Source of the DNA: Photobacterium damselae
GTDB lineage: Bacteria; Pseudomonadota; Gammaproteobacteria; Enterobacterales; Vibrionaceae
NCBI RefSeq assembly: GCF_003026815.1
Contig: NZ_PYOG01000003.1
Coordinates: 228,480-292,479, forward strand
Length of the DNA: 64,000 nucleotides
Reading direction: 5' to 3'
A program made the translations under genes and the position numbers. Shown here in pieces: positions 37,001 through 41,182 of this stretch. Every line of letters begins with the position of its first letter. Within the stretch, counting starts at the first letter, position 1. Under the pieces are notes generated by a model that saw only the letters and a list, made by a program, of their open reading frames with translations, ran no database searches and had not been told where the DNA came from.

Positions 37001-37703
37001 AGCCAAAACGTAAGTTTGTTCCCGTTAAATCAACATTGTGTCGAGCAACGCCATAGCTGCTTGGTGCATCGGTCGCTTCAAAGCTACAGGCATACCCCGA
37101 TGTATTAACACGAATACCACCATCATCACCTGCACCACCAGAGCTTCCCCCTGTCGCCGGTGTCTGGGTACCTTCAATCTGAATACTAGTTATTGATGTC
37201 ATCCATGAAGGTAGAAGAATCTGAGTGCCGTGAGGATAAGCATCAAAAGAGTTAACACCAACATTACCACCACCACTTTGAAAACTGGCGCCATTTTGAG
37301 TGCTAATATTGGCTGTATTTTGGCTATCATTTGGCGTAACTAATTGTGCAACTGTTGTTCCATTCACCTTCAATCTTATTGTGATAGACTCAGTATAATC
37401 GCCTCGGCCAGTCCACTGATTACCATTGTTCCAGCCCCAATTGGCACTAATAACTATCCGCCCACCAGAGCCCGTACCACCGACAAGGTTGGTATTGTAG
37501 ACACCAATATTTCTGGTTCCCCACCCATTACCACCATCACCATCACCATCAAAATAATATTGCCCACCCGACGTGGTTGGAGAAGCATAACTTTGCGAAC
37601 ACTGCTGAGCCTCTGTATTTTGAGAGAACAAAAGTGATGAAAATAACAAAGCCGTGGAAAAAACAGCTTTATAGCATGAAGATACTGGTACAAACTTTCC
37701 CAT
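16017..37703 (-). CDS. Giant secreted multi-GEVED protein (7228 aa)
   Basis: A single 21.7-kb reading frame with GAGGTGAG upstream of its ATG. Signal peptide to about residue 32 (NTEA/QQ), then a beta-sandwich, a first GEVED (about 376) and an SdrD-B-like domain (385-470). A right-handed beta-helix region follows (520-1010). Next is a long tandem GEVED array (about 1040-4370), interrupted at about 4380-4650 by a Rossmann/GATase-like segment. Four more GEVEDs follow to about 5350, then a Gly-rich segment (5370-5810) and an SdrD-B-like domain. Two propeller-like segments follow with GEVEDs near 6364 and 6836, and a C-terminal DUF11-like module ends GTVVYQVIIK. I count 25 GEVED motifs, one degenerate (GEVEGY). 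Nearly every repeat has a DxNxDGxFDxDE turn, so massive calcium binding is plausible. The length suggests a surface fibre, adhesin or matrix protein. Function and export route are unknown. Confidence 0.93.
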   Translation of the reverse strand: MGKFVPVSSCYKAVFSTALLFSSLLFSQNTEAQQCSQSYASPTTSGGQYYFDGDGDGGNGWGTRNIGVYNTNLVGGTGSGGRIVISANWGWNNGNQWTGRGDYTESITIRLKVNGTTVAQLVTPNDSQNTANISTQNGASFQSGGGNVGVNSFDAYPHGTQILLPSWMTSITSIQIEGTQTPATGGSSGGAGDDGGIRVNTSGYACSFEATDAPSSYGVARHNVDLTGTNLRFGSNVSFETNNRNSTLANNDTFDDGITGFPQTEIDPATGEVTVTASVFNNTGASRSFVGWIDWDQDNSFQADEGITISVPAAGSSNSDCTNTSGSNFTCSVTFTVDPADRSNTGYFFSRFRIANTALTTSNISTTVDSGEVEDYRFCIGCFDISGTVYLDENGDSDISGDGVTPNEVVVRLYRDDDGDGVPSAGDTYLQQMTTASGAYSFTELPIDTYFVATAPPSTGSAVSEQTYAASDTYYSAFCDSNGDGATGDTPLTASGACYGGIDGDRADATTNSTTREHITKVELSFDSENQTNVDFGFSYNVVTNTNTSAQGSLQQFITNANTLSGANEMRFVPSVPANDTDPGADWWVISPTSSLTTITGTNGANTTIDGTAYSNTDGVTVVDSNPGNYSESQTVGSADGCTVETIVALAKPELQIDMPTVSSPYASELLIINADNTTVRNLSLTGGSLGINIYSAGITDTLIEQNLIGIDPAGNDDVIGQETCGTSSGCAGIAIANSGNGALTGDNGIIRNNAIKTAHHNISLNNLTNQSSTVNWQVIHNQLLGSTSTTATPYHNVYIRYGIPSNLNVLGNLMRDATGDGIYQGNTSNVDLFQTFTSNDIQNADGDAIHFQSGQLSIVECNVLHNNGDSGVSVDGNTNIEGYLITKNSFDANADNAIDLHNATTGSGVSLNTDLCNNDTGTGANNDLARPQVNYAFLEGSNLRLIGDMCATGDFTFEIYKASAGTGDTGSDSLDAGEGLTYLGSITALSGATFDSSLAVTGINVGDEITVIAQRTTTGGLGELQDTSEFSANVSVDIDNKDWGDAPDTTVGTGQGDYQTYRANGGANHVVIDNDTDNNPDLFLGLLVDTDIDGQPTTMADGDNLVNLADEDGVTANGTYVLNRPRDIDITIGKDPDFATSSFHLYGWIDWNQDGDFDDVNEQVVSETSVAIGTNTYTVTPPSDAVLGTTFARFRLCSTGDCNTPNGASIDGEVEDYGELIVSIDFGDAPDTGVGIGTGNYRTTLADDGPRHSTDSDLFLGTNATDTEVDGLQNTTASGDNVDGVNDEDGLLVLPLTSGATSYTTQATVTNNSGADAYLYAWLDVNRDGEFDRDEFISNGAGAGGEIIIPDGSTAITSALIWGTITPLTNNTTVYLRTRLSPVQLTDAVAGAVEDPRSYGFVDGGEVEDYALQVADQDFGDLPDTFDTLGTSGGPYHGLSNATNIHIGSATIDTEGDGQPTSGADGDDTTGSADENAFSTPTPILPLDATSYSVFVPVRNNTGGDAYLYGWLDWNQNNQFEATEYAVVTVPTGTTTTSPITLTFTGISGQTDGQAALRLRYTTAGLANTDWGGAAPDGEVEDHFVLVGSFDFGDAPDTGIGVAANNQRTLLNDDGARHGVNPQLYLGAGVDAEQDANTPAVTSDGDDLAGTDDEDGVLLIPLHSSATSYTLPVTVTNNTGSDAYIYAWIDFDRTTGFDRDEFAGGGAGTPITIPTGTTDGTFNVTWDSFPGIAVNTDVYVRIRLTTDLLTDSVTGTVEDPRSYGVATDGEVEDYYLRVDTYDGGDAPDSYDTLYTSNGPSHFHAIANLYIRSATHDNNHDTDGQPTTNADGDDLDGTDDEDADSLTKIPLLGVSDTTYTLGVPLYNATGSDANLYGWIDLNQDGDFADAGEFAALENIVNGTNTLSQTAPTTALTWSGISGLTQGRTFVRIRITNDTLTASDWGGIARNGEVEDHQVFIGDFDFGDAPDTGNGVSVNNYRTTFNDAGAYHGLSPNLYLGVSAPDTENDANSPAVLALGDDEDLGGDDEDGAFVGPLHNSVTTYTVPTTVTNNTGSDAYLYAWIDLDRNGRFDRDEFAGGASGTPVTIATGATEAATDIIWDSFPGIANNTDVYVRIRLTTDLLTDSATGTAEDPRSYGGVSDGEVEDYYLRVDTYDGGDLPESYQTSYANGGPAHYHTNVNLYIRDATHDNAHDVDGQPSAVANGDDNDGVDDENADALVPLPILTLTDTSYTLGVPLYNGTGVNANLYGWLDLNQDGDFNDAGEFALLEGIVNGTNTSAQTTPTTELTWSGFSGQTTGNMALRLRLTSDTLTANDWGGIALNGEVEDHYIYVGDPDFGDAPDTSSGTAANNYQTLYNYFGPYHLFVSGLYIGSTAPDIDDGSLQDATATADDLDATDDEGPVTLPPLFNGMSSYKITVPVTNTTGSVATLVAWIDFNRNGQFEDSEGQIAVVPTGSSNTPVELEWASVPAVTNNTTSFVRLRLTNRLVGQISDISSLGGEAGGEVEDHSIFFGLQDLGDAPASYLVDPLLGGPHHIITNNTNLYLGTSTIDGDSIVLASSDALGDDNNGSDDENGTSQPLTSIPVNGSSHSLELTVRNTTGSDAYLAGWIDSNRNGVFDEIEGRVDVIPSGQNGAYTYSFDSNQMQNLSVGNTFIRFRLTTDPLTVTDVGGGASNGEVEDFMIQVGGQDLGDLPDTSSGTAANNYQTNLTFGGPYHNVAAEPNLYLGTVAPDIDGATPQSSDATGDNTTDINDENALEDIPLPDLDAGDTYDTQITVTNDSTATAYLYAWIDWDRDGSFESDEIAQASINSGGLTQAVNNGVITIPASTGTETYTVTFTTDTALVDARTYGVRLRLTTELLTDGDATTTIDERSLGAAQDGEVEDFFVTAENTDFGDLPDSYLTLPTSGGPAHYYVSNLYMGANNIDDDDEAIPDAAALGDDNTGVDDETGLVEPLLTVATSITSYSVDLAVYNLSGSDATLVAWLDTNQDGTFSADEVVDELNVVATGVPFSNSTFTSDNLPTGSNNLTNKVTLTWNGISGLTQGSMGLRIRVANTSLTANDWGGIAQGGEVEDYVVFVGQFDFGDARDTGVGVAANNYRTTLSDNGAYHGIDNTILMGTLLDSENDANDPTTAFAQGDNITGSNDEDGAFIPPLNNTNTTYNIPVTVSNNSGRTGYLYAWIDFDRNGRFDRDEFFGGNTGEPREINTGNTNTTTNLGWNSFPGIATGTDVYIRIRFTSDLLADTQVGTANEDPRSFGGASDGEVEDYYIRVETYDAGDAPDSYDTLYTSGGPYHIHNNANLYIRDATHDNAHDDDGQPTDGATGDDADGVDDENADDLTPFPILAVADTSYTVGIPLYNLTGSDANLYGWIDFNQDGDFADAGEFAELTAIATSTNTSAQTTPTTELTWTGISGLTAGSTYMRLRLTNSTLTANDWGGPADNGEVEDHVIYIGDLDFGDAEDGAAGTATGAGDYRSRIEDDGPYHVINNNLYIGAGVPDSEANANLSSAITTSDGDDTTGSDDEDGVTLRALDNSPVPTSYTVAVDVTNNTGQDATLYGWIDWDRNGQFGSDEVAELVVPTGTNGSVDLTWDSFTGIAAGFTLTRFRLTTDELVNLNTGAAEDTRSLFGASDGEVEDHRIYIGDQDMGDAPDTYQTLSSSDGPFHGRSNSATVYLGTATIDADTDGQPSSDASGDDLNGSDDENGLPQPLANIATTATSYSVTLTLRNSELASNPATLVAWLDTNQDGQFSASEVVSAINYDGTGDTPFSVDNIPYFNGNKTAVLTWNGLSGLTNGSMALRIRLSYLTDLTANDWAGQALDGEVEDYMVFVGEFDYGDAPDEAANVGANNYRTTQSDSGPFHGIDTDLFIGTLPDADNDAQSPTIVLQATGDDITATDDEDGLVLPPLTTTQGSYSANAMVTNNTGSDAYIYAWVDFDGNGRFDRDEFVGNGTATGGAVIVPTGLTNSPIELDWLATTGLSAGQNRYMRVRITSELLADTVTGTNEDPRSFGGVSNGEVEDHYLLSDSVRYDGGDAPDSYLVRFADGGPIHPISTTLRLGTATTDGEDADGSLDAQLDDITATADEDGITLPILALGATSYTLDADVLNNTGADADLIVWIDWDRNGTFDTSEAQIITATSNGVNTVYNPSWSGLTPTAGYYFGRARLMPTTDGLTGANPGGVATTGEVEDFRIAVLTSQDWGDAPDNYFTLSTNNGANHVPSTDLYIGAVAPDADVDGQPNTAADGDDNNGTADEATPAFPVLSPSMINWSYTTTVTNTSGSAATLHAWVDHDLDGEFQVDEYTSVAVPDGVSDLPIAVEWTNLSNGEGGNVGDTYVRMRLTTDTLTDNGATTVDERSQGGATDGEIEDHYHKVTFHMLIQQDSGAIEYTLPNVANNTVALMENNYGAGYVTYDILVPTDNITTDFTLRDYQFILYQSDLAGGTSPDTTAEIDALLDYRNQGGVLLSLVEGDTFVDATTTRINAYMGQQVGFPGTSATGFAGYSGPTTLPRFHPSDGPGALSTQATVSTTGTLSTITGIDHRSVIYTLPTVTGSCNNVDAMAWLIPYEPTTTGGYEYPRSHTGPWVGSGERQFYFTPNYVSGNLTPYQDLMDFVYDYYEDQTAFLARNNWLADDANVNGSCSNVELDFGDLPDTGTGIGTGNYITAFQFDGPRHQLGATIYMGTAPDGETDAYATVAANGDTDDGVEVLPLSSTATQYSMRVTTTNTTGSDGNLYAWADWNQNGDLEASEMQTVTVPDGETDTVKVLTWPITSSITNGDTIYVRFRICNSVTDCSSPIGEAANGEVEGYAITVSDNVDFADAPDTYLTLAGSGGPFHYGDATLFVGDQASDGEPDGLPSATANGDDENASPDDEDGVNVISPININATDYSLTVEASNTTGSIANLIVWIDFDKSGTFETSEAQVTTVPDATSEGQFVFNWTGLSGLTAGVTYARIRITTDAITAASIGGVANNGEVEDHLIVMGTFDLGDAPDTYGTDRTDASGEGVGPMHTPSATIFLGAVATDAEANGFVDGVDDNGLAQDDDLAGVEDEDGVTIPASIMAEPGSTESLTIRVNTDVDATVYGWLDFNRDGVFDVATEAATPVSITSTDNGTDISLDFTTPDNVLDGGSYLRVRICSTATTCSTPHDVATDGEVEDHRIILDVAYDYGDAPEALGYNTLFTSNGARHRLGNTTLSLGATIGDGDTDGFGDGTDDNGDATDDDTTGSDDEDGISAPGFLSQGATDFSQDVICNDHDGTTDLGANVYAWVDFNADGDFADSGEFAQASCTDADAGTDGSALLSFSLINTSTIATETYMRLRITTETLTASDYNGTAVNGEVEDHQIPILKGPIQPITPAVVIAQCLNTGNIEGTSGTPIDITGTVNTYYPATANALAGTNVLTLGTATGNTTETLNPGDRVMIIQMQNASIDTTNTDSYGSGVAGGYGSGWIDYGTTGQYEFATVASFADPTLTLSENLTNSFTSDGNSSFQVVRVPMYEDARLTGTITASDWDGSSGGIVSIYVNGTLDLNGNTIDVNGKGFRGGTLNTGNGIATGLNYVMSATNIDGGKGEGVAGTPVSLGGLGYSDGDYGIGAPANAGGGGNYNSGGGGGANVGPGGRGGYYANSTSFYPGEPGTGIGLADPTRLTLGGGGGAGQENNAVGRDGADGGGIVYITANTVTGTGTINANGNTSPNAGGDSPGGGGAGGSVLVYNKDGASLSSLTVNTVGGNGATSSGGHGQSAGGGGGAAIFNSSGASANVSGGNASCTGSLLCGDAGGDGQVINSSTLPTEPAVCSFELSGFVFDDSSTAPTVNGIKDVGEAGLGIAVPVIAYNATTNECFVATADATTGAYSMTIPGGSYEVYEAALETDLVNPTCPPTIGTLDPSSGGYVGATIGDPANVHSSSPNVQTVSLTADVSDVNFADFTITTFPTCSSDGYLLRNSPTDITSINLAMGTVTPLYDDVLPSATGVFGGTGYNFITNTLIGDNIRNKDTVLMVDGAGSAFVLPITGSTMTIDNYNSGDIDDNGVLLLINSGGTSMYRIDVNPNSSTYLQQIGEVTVSAPTMADMAINPIDNMLYTLTPTGSLVKFDPVTGARTNLGYVGINGETGTGWGAVYFDDQGFFYASQNPNPGRIVRIDISDPSLPSGSYSAVNFTQMNASTSQNDGARCRFAPLPLDFGDAPETAGYPTTLVNNGPRHLTEETGLYIGAVAADNENDGQPDADYAGDDNVGTAPDDEDVLSALITADVSSSTVTQTVPVVNTTGSDAYLSGWIDFDNSGSFDTDESAWVIVPNGATSATLTWNNVGTTGPNISNSVVGYRLRLSSEFNTGTSTPLDSDGDGAPDPIGPAPDGEIEDYRVLVSSLNGDNTCDIVIETKGDNVSGYDFAEFDPTTNPAQLNNIVSPITVNGYPNAENYNAVGFNRLNGLFYGLFIDGSSADDNIMLFVTDRDGTEFVSLGTIRADGSQTLTHSANGSATFNNNQIFSRTGSGTNIAFPVRGDVSPDGQYLYVMNGNWDSLVRIDLNTQTFTTITLSSTPTIGGDFSFSSNDGMLYGIDLPGGNFVQINPTTGAVTTNPVNFNGLLPVANTGVAGSGGTVMDDGIMLYAFANGGDHDTDGDNAHDLIDKTAVYQLNVITGELMFVTEGIDVSIQGNDAAGCYYARDYGDAPVSYGDAFHNYSDTGNDGDPALDGDQDLTLGANWDSEFVSQFSADATGDDIQASDDEDGVTLPASITVATSTPVTVSVPQATGFLNVFIDLNGDGDFADVGELIIEDQVISATSTNLDFNLDAGLTAGYNGDTFARFRLCSTATTCNTPTGEAQDGEVEDYQFELINQIVLSGFVFEDNGVGGATAAHDGVFDGSEEGIGNVVVRAIYNGTGAGGYATGDVVATTITSGDGGYLLVVPVSLADEDLILEVVKQADWIDISESDVSALTQITNSSVVDSQMLVNAAAGDYLTGLNFGKVKEPRMEPDNFTETEPGKGVFFSHKFTSETAGSVNFTVMNISAEPANDGWSAILYQDNDCNGVIDGADSQIVNPVAVSGDSSICLISKVFVPADAPLNALYHYDIQADMTFDDSAATGHGITRQVVDTDTVRATFAGAGELKLNKTVENITQGTGVTTSNQGRPGEVLEYTVEFTNVGSGPITEVTVFDTTPEYTELNQAIDCTSGSLPASLTCSEQTPHGTNGAGYQGEVRWEMTGALNPGESGTVVYQVIIK
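20270..21600 (-). repeat. Glycine-rich low-complexity module inside the 7228-aa protein
   Basis: The encoded segment is dominated by Gly with Asn, Ser and Ala (NAGGGGNYNSGGGGGAN, LGGGGGAGQ, PGGGGAGGSV, GGGGGAAIF). It is preceded by an adhesin-like beta segment (SIYVNGTLDLNGNTIDVNG). Such Gly-rich stretches occur in polymorphic outer-membrane and autotransporter-type surface proteins. Here it separates the GEVED array from the C-terminal propeller-like modules. Confidence 0.7.
24590..34580 (-). repeat. Tandem GEVED-domain coding repeats with higher-order structure
   Basis: About 18 consecutive GEVED domains of roughly 170-200 aa. Each has the order (D/F)GDAPDT, a short TxxxxNGPxH segment, LYLG, GDDxxGxDDEDG, [19 protein letters not shown], RIRLT and DGEVEDY/H. 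Units alternate between types. One opens YDGGDAPDSYDTLYTS and carries LYIRDATHDNAHDxDGQP; the next opens DFGDAPDTGxGVxxNNYRT. This two-domain block occurs three times (near 31.8-32.4, 30.7-31.2 and 27.3-27.9 kb), indicating expansion by duplication of pairs, not single domains. Confidence 0.85.
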
Positions 37704-37976
37704 TATCTCACCTCGGTGGCATTAGTTTGATTCGATGAACTCAAAATTGTTATGCAAGAATTTGTCCATTCCTAAGCAAACAAAAAAAGTCATAGATTTT
37801 ATTGATCAGCACAAAGTTATGAGATCACCCCTAAAGTCTATTTGAATCGAGAGAAAGAGAATTATTAAAGATGAGACTATGAGGCTAACTTAGGGTAAGA
37901 ATATGATTTAAATTGCTAATAAATAATTGGTAATTGATGTATTATTTACTGGTAATTATTTAATTAGGAATGAATT

Positions 37977-38369
37977 ATGACTACGCCTCTAGATGACGCT
38001 AAAATTGCGGAAATCCAAGCATTTGATGCAGAAAAACGATACAAGTACTTGGTAAAAGAGGTTGTTGCCAACCGTGAAATCTGGATTCTAATTGATGAAC
38101 ATGGTTGTGTTATGCTCAACACAGAAGATGAAGATTGTGTTCCTGTATGGCCAAATAAAGAATTTGCAGAAGCATGGGCAACAGGCGATTGGGCTGAATG
38201 TAAGGCCGAATCTATCTCTCTAAATAAATGGCACAGCCGTTGGACTCATGGTCTTGAAGATGATGAATTAGCTGTTGTTATCTTCCCAAATCAAGATGAA
38301 GATGGTCTTGTTGTTTTCCCTGATGAACTGGATTTTGAGCTAAAACAACAAGTAAAAAAACAGCGCTAA
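37977..38369 (+). CDS. DUF2750 domain protein (130 aa)
   Basis: Small acidic cytoplasmic protein with the DUF2750 pattern over its full length: an N-terminal FDAEKRYKYLVKEVVANREIW segment (split by a helix), IDEHGCVML, VPVWPNKEFAEAWA, and a C-terminal VVIFPNQDEDGLVVFPDELD. It has no signal peptide or membrane segment. TTAGGA lies 7 nt before the ATG, and the gene is followed at once by a strong bidirectional hairpin. It is divergent from the giant GEVED gene, with a 273-bp AT-rich gap between their start codons. The function of the family is unknown. Confidence 0.85.
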   Translation: MTTPLDDAKIAEIQAFDAEKRYKYLVKEVVANREIWILIDEHGCVMLNTEDEDCVPVWPNKEFAEAWATGDWAECKAESISLNKWHSRWTHGLEDDELAVVIFPNQDEDGLVVFPDELDFELKQQVKKQR

Positions 38370-38375
38370 ATATTT

Positions 38376-38405
38376 AAAACGCCATCAATATAAAGATGGC
38401 GTTTT
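38376..38405. terminator. Bidirectional intrinsic terminator
   Basis: Perfect 11-bp stem (AAAACGCCATC against GATGGCGTTTT) with an 8-nt loop. T-runs follow on the plus strand and A-runs precede, which give U-runs on the minus strand. It closes the DUF2750 gene and also lies immediately after the small convergent ORF at 38408-38521. Confidence 0.85.
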
Positions 38406-38407
38406 CA

Positions 38408-38521
38408 TTAAGGGTCTAAACGATTCTGATTCATCGCATAGTGCAACTTTGCTTTTAAGCCCGCCTTTCTTTTTTCTATACGTCGAGCTTTAAAAAACAA
38501 ATCCAATATCTTCTCTACCAT
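38408..38521 (-). CDS. Small basic protein (37 aa), unknown function
   Basis: ORF beginning MVEKILDLFFKARRIEKRK and ending NQNRLDP. A good Shine-Dalgarno GCGAGG lies 6 nt upstream of the ATG, and the stop codon abuts a terminator hairpin. The protein is strongly basic in its centre and probably helical. Tight RBS and terminator placement are the reasons for calling a real gene despite its size. I do not recognise a family. It is convergent to DUF2750 and downstream of nspC in the same direction, separated from it by about 93 bp. Confidence 0.5.
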   Translation of the reverse strand: MVEKILDLFFKARRIEKRKAGLKAKLHYAMNQNRLDP

Positions 38522-38614
38522 AAAGACCTCGCTAGCTACTTACTTGTACAAACAATAAGCCTTCAATGCCCTTATGTTCATGCAAGATCTATGACAATTT
38601 TTTATTGGGCAATA

Positions 38615-39739
38615 TTACAGAGATGCTCGAGATAACGTCGCTTTGAAATCATCGTAACCAAACTGATTTAACTGGATAATTTCACCATCAACTCTTCGAC
38701 AGTAGATTGATGGCATTTTCAAGCCATTAAACCAATTTAGTTTCACCATGGTATAGCCACCTGAATCCATCACATGCAAGCGGTCACCAATTTGCAATGG
38801 CTGATCAAATTTTGCAACGCAGAATACGTCACCAGCTAAACATGAGCAGCTACCAATAATGTATTCATAATCTCCATCCAGTGACGCTTCACGAATAGTT
38901 CCTGATTCATTATAAATCAAGGTATCTAGACGATGAGCTTCTGTAGCACTATCAACGATGGCGGTTTTCATGCCATTTTCAACAATATCAACCACGGTAA
39001 CCACAAGATCCGTTGTTTTAGTAATAACCGCTTCACCGGGTTCTAAATATATTTGAACCCCATGTTTGTCACTAAACCATTTTAGCAAGCTGGCTAACTC
39101 TTCAAGCGGATAACCATCAGAAGTAAACGAGACTCCACCACCTAAGCTCACCCAGTTCAAATTATCTAAATAAGGACCAAATTGCTGGGAAATAGTCTCT
39201 AAAATCCGTTTGTAAGCAGGAAAATTGCTGTTTTCACAATTCATATGAAACATTCCGCCTTCAACACCAACAAGAGCTTGGGATGAGAGCTTATCTACGC
39301 TAACACCAAGACGAGAATATTGACGAGCAGGGTTAGCTAGATCTTGATTTGCATAGCTGATACCAGGATTAAAACGTACCCCAATTGATATCCCATCAGC
39401 AGCATATTTTCGTAAATTTTCAAGCTGAGACAATGAGTTAAAAATCAATTTATTTACAAATGGATTAATAGCCTCAATATCTTGTTGTGAATATCCCACA
39501 CTGTAACCATGTGTTTCGCCACCAAAGGTTTCCGCACCCAAACGGACCTCTAGCGGACCACTACTGGTTGTACCGTCCAGATAAGGTTTCATGGTGTCAA
39601 ACACGCCCCAAGTAGAAAAGCACTTTAGAGCCAATACCATTTTGGCTCCAGATAGTGCTTTTAATTGGGCAATACGTTCTAAATTTTTTAACAGTGCCGC
39701 TTCATCAATCATAAAGTAAGGCGTTGCTAATTGTTTCAT
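38615..39739 (-). CDS. nspC: Carboxynorspermidine decarboxylase
   Basis: PLP enzyme of the alanine-racemase-like fold (fold III). It decarboxylates carboxynorspermidine (and carboxyspermidine) to norspermidine (and spermidine), the last step of the pathway. The PLP lysine is Lys39 in ALKCFS. Also visible are HMNCENSNF, the glycine loop [16 protein letters not shown] and the C-terminal active-site [12 protein letters not shown] motif. The 374-aa length is normal for NspC. It is last in the minus-strand unit, after carboxynorspermidine synthase, but a terminator-like hairpin lies in the 70-bp gap, so its expression may be reduced or separately controlled. Norspermidine affects biofilm formation in vibrios through the NspS/MbaA sensor; that system is not in this window. 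Confidence 0.96.
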   Translation of the reverse strand: MKQLATPYFMIDEAALLKNLERIAQLKALSGAKMVLALKCFSTWGVFDTMKPYLDGTTSSGPLEVRLGAETFGGETHGYSVGYSQQDIEAINPFVNKLIFNSLSQLENLRKYAADGISIGVRFNPGISYANQDLANPARQYSRLGVSVDKLSSQALVGVEGGMFHMNCENSNFPAYKRILETISQQFGPYLDNLNWVSLGGGVSFTSDGYPLEELASLLKWFSDKHGVQIYLEPGEAVITKTTDLVVTVVDIVENGMKTAIVDSATEAHRLDTLIYNESGTIREASLDGDYEYIIGSCSCLAGDVFCVAKFDQPLQIGDRLHVMDSGGYTMVKLNWFNGLKMPSIYCRRVDGEIIQLNQFGYDDFKATLSRASL

Positions 39740-39760
39740 CTCTACTTTCTCTCAAATTAA

Positions 39761-39787
39761 AAAGCAGATCCCAAAGAGATCTGCTTT
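39761..39787 (-). terminator. Terminator-like hairpin between carboxynorspermidine synthase and nspC
   Basis: Perfect 10-bp stem (AAAGCAGATC with GATCTGCTTT) and a 7-nt loop, followed on the minus strand by a run of T. It lies inside what is otherwise a co-directional biosynthetic unit. It could set a lower nspC level or act as an RNA-processing or stabilising hairpin. Confidence 0.6.
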
Positions 39788-39809
39788 ATCGATAAAAGAT
39801 CAATAACGA

Positions 39810-41066
39810 TTAGTTATCGCCTAGCCAATTAATAGTCTGATCTTGCGCAGGATCCAGTTCAACCACATCCCAAGATAAACCAATTGATGGCATTAACTCT
39901 AGATATGGATCTGGGTCTAATTGCTCAACATTAAACAGGCCTTTTTGATTCCATTGACCTTTAAAGTAGAGTAGAGCGGCAGTAATTGCAGGAACACCTG
40001 TTGTGTAAGAGATCGCTTGAGACTCCACCTCTTCATAACATGCTTTATGATTACAAATATTATAAATAAAGACTTTGCGCTCTTTACCGTCTTTTTGACC
40101 TGCAACCATAGTACCGATACACGTATTACCCGTGTAATCTTTAGCCAATGATGTTGGCTCCGGCAAAATAGCCTTTAATACTTTTAGAGGTGAGATAGTA
40201 ACACCATCCACAGTGGTTACTGGATCTGGCGAAAGTAGGCCAATATCACGCATCACATTGAAATATTTTAGATAGTTATCACCAAACCCCATCCAAAATT
40301 CGATACGCTTTTTAACTGGAATATATTCAGCCATTGAACGTACTTCATCGTGAGCCATTGAGTACACTTTCTGATCGCCGACTACAGGGAAATCAAATTC
40401 CATCATACGTGTATGGCAAGGAACACGTTTCCACTCACCTTGTTCCCAGTAGAAAGAGTCGCCTTGGATCTCTAGCATGTTAGTTTCAGGATCAAAGTTA
40501 GTTGCAAACTTACGACCGTGATTACCGGCATTGACGTCCATTACATCGATGGTATCAATCTCATCAAACATATGTTTCCAAGCATAAGCAGCAAATACGC
40601 TTACAACACCGGGATCAAAACCACAACCAAGTAATCCAGTAATACCAGCTTGTTCAAAACGCTCGCGGAAAGCCCATTGTGGATCATAAGCTTCTGGTAC
40701 CTGCTGACCTTCAGAGCATAAGTCGGTTGCAACCGAAGTATCTAAATAAGCCGTTTTTGTTTGTACACACGCTTCCATGATAGTGACATTCACCCAAGGA
40801 GGACCGGCGTTAACAACAAGATCTGGTTTTACTTGGTTAATCAAAGCGATTAACGCCTCAACACTGTCAGCATCAACGGCTGCAGAAGTTAAGCGTTTAG
40901 TTGTATCTTTTAAATTGTTCTTACGTAAGATGCTTTCAATAATAGTGTCACATTTCGCTACGGTACGTGATGCAAGAGTGATATCACCAAAGACATCATT
41001 ATATTGCGCCAATTTATGGGCAACAACCCAACCAACACCACCAGCACCAATCTGTAATACAGCCAT
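39810..41066 (-). CDS. Carboxynorspermidine synthase (dehydrogenase), saccharopine-dehydrogenase-like
   Basis: NAD(P)H-dependent enzyme that condenses 1,3-diaminopropane with aspartate semialdehyde (via a Schiff base) and reduces it to carboxynorspermidine. An N-terminal Rossmann motif GAGGVG (residues 7-12) is followed by LASRT. LVVNAGPPWVN, the central GCGFDPGVVSVF and the C-terminal YTTGVPA are typical of the saccharopine dehydrogenase/CASDH family. The 418-aa length fits. TAAGGA precedes the ATG, and a 6-bp hairpin (41091-41112) lies in the 116-bp gap after the decarboxylase gene. It uses the aspartate semialdehyde made by the divergent lysC-asd pair. Confidence 0.95.
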   Translation of the reverse strand: MAVLQIGAGGVGWVVAHKLAQYNDVFGDITLASRTVAKCDTIIESILRKNNLKDTTKRLTSAAVDADSVEALIALINQVKPDLVVNAGPPWVNVTIMEACVQTKTAYLDTSVATDLCSEGQQVPEAYDPQWAFRERFEQAGITGLLGCGFDPGVVSVFAAYAWKHMFDEIDTIDVMDVNAGNHGRKFATNFDPETNMLEIQGDSFYWEQGEWKRVPCHTRMMEFDFPVVGDQKVYSMAHDEVRSMAEYIPVKKRIEFWMGFGDNYLKYFNVMRDIGLLSPDPVTTVDGVTISPLKVLKAILPEPTSLAKDYTGNTCIGTMVAGQKDGKERKVFIYNICNHKACYEEVESQAISYTTGVPAITAALLYFKGQWNQKGLFNVEQLDPDPYLELMPSIGLSWDVVELDPAQDQTINWLGDN

Positions 41067-41182
41067 TATTTTTTCCTTAAAATCTCTCTTAGAGCGGCAT
41101 AATTATCGCTCTAGATTAAAATTAATCCGCAGTGCATAGCCAAAACTTCAAGCAGAACACTACGACTTATTTGTTCTCGAAA

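Noticed and set aside
16017..37703. Many open frames of 60-130 codons on the opposite strand and other frames of the giant genes
   Set aside because: They arise from the biased codon composition of Asp/Gly/Thr-rich repeats, lack ribosome-binding sites and family motifs, and repeat where the repeats repeat.
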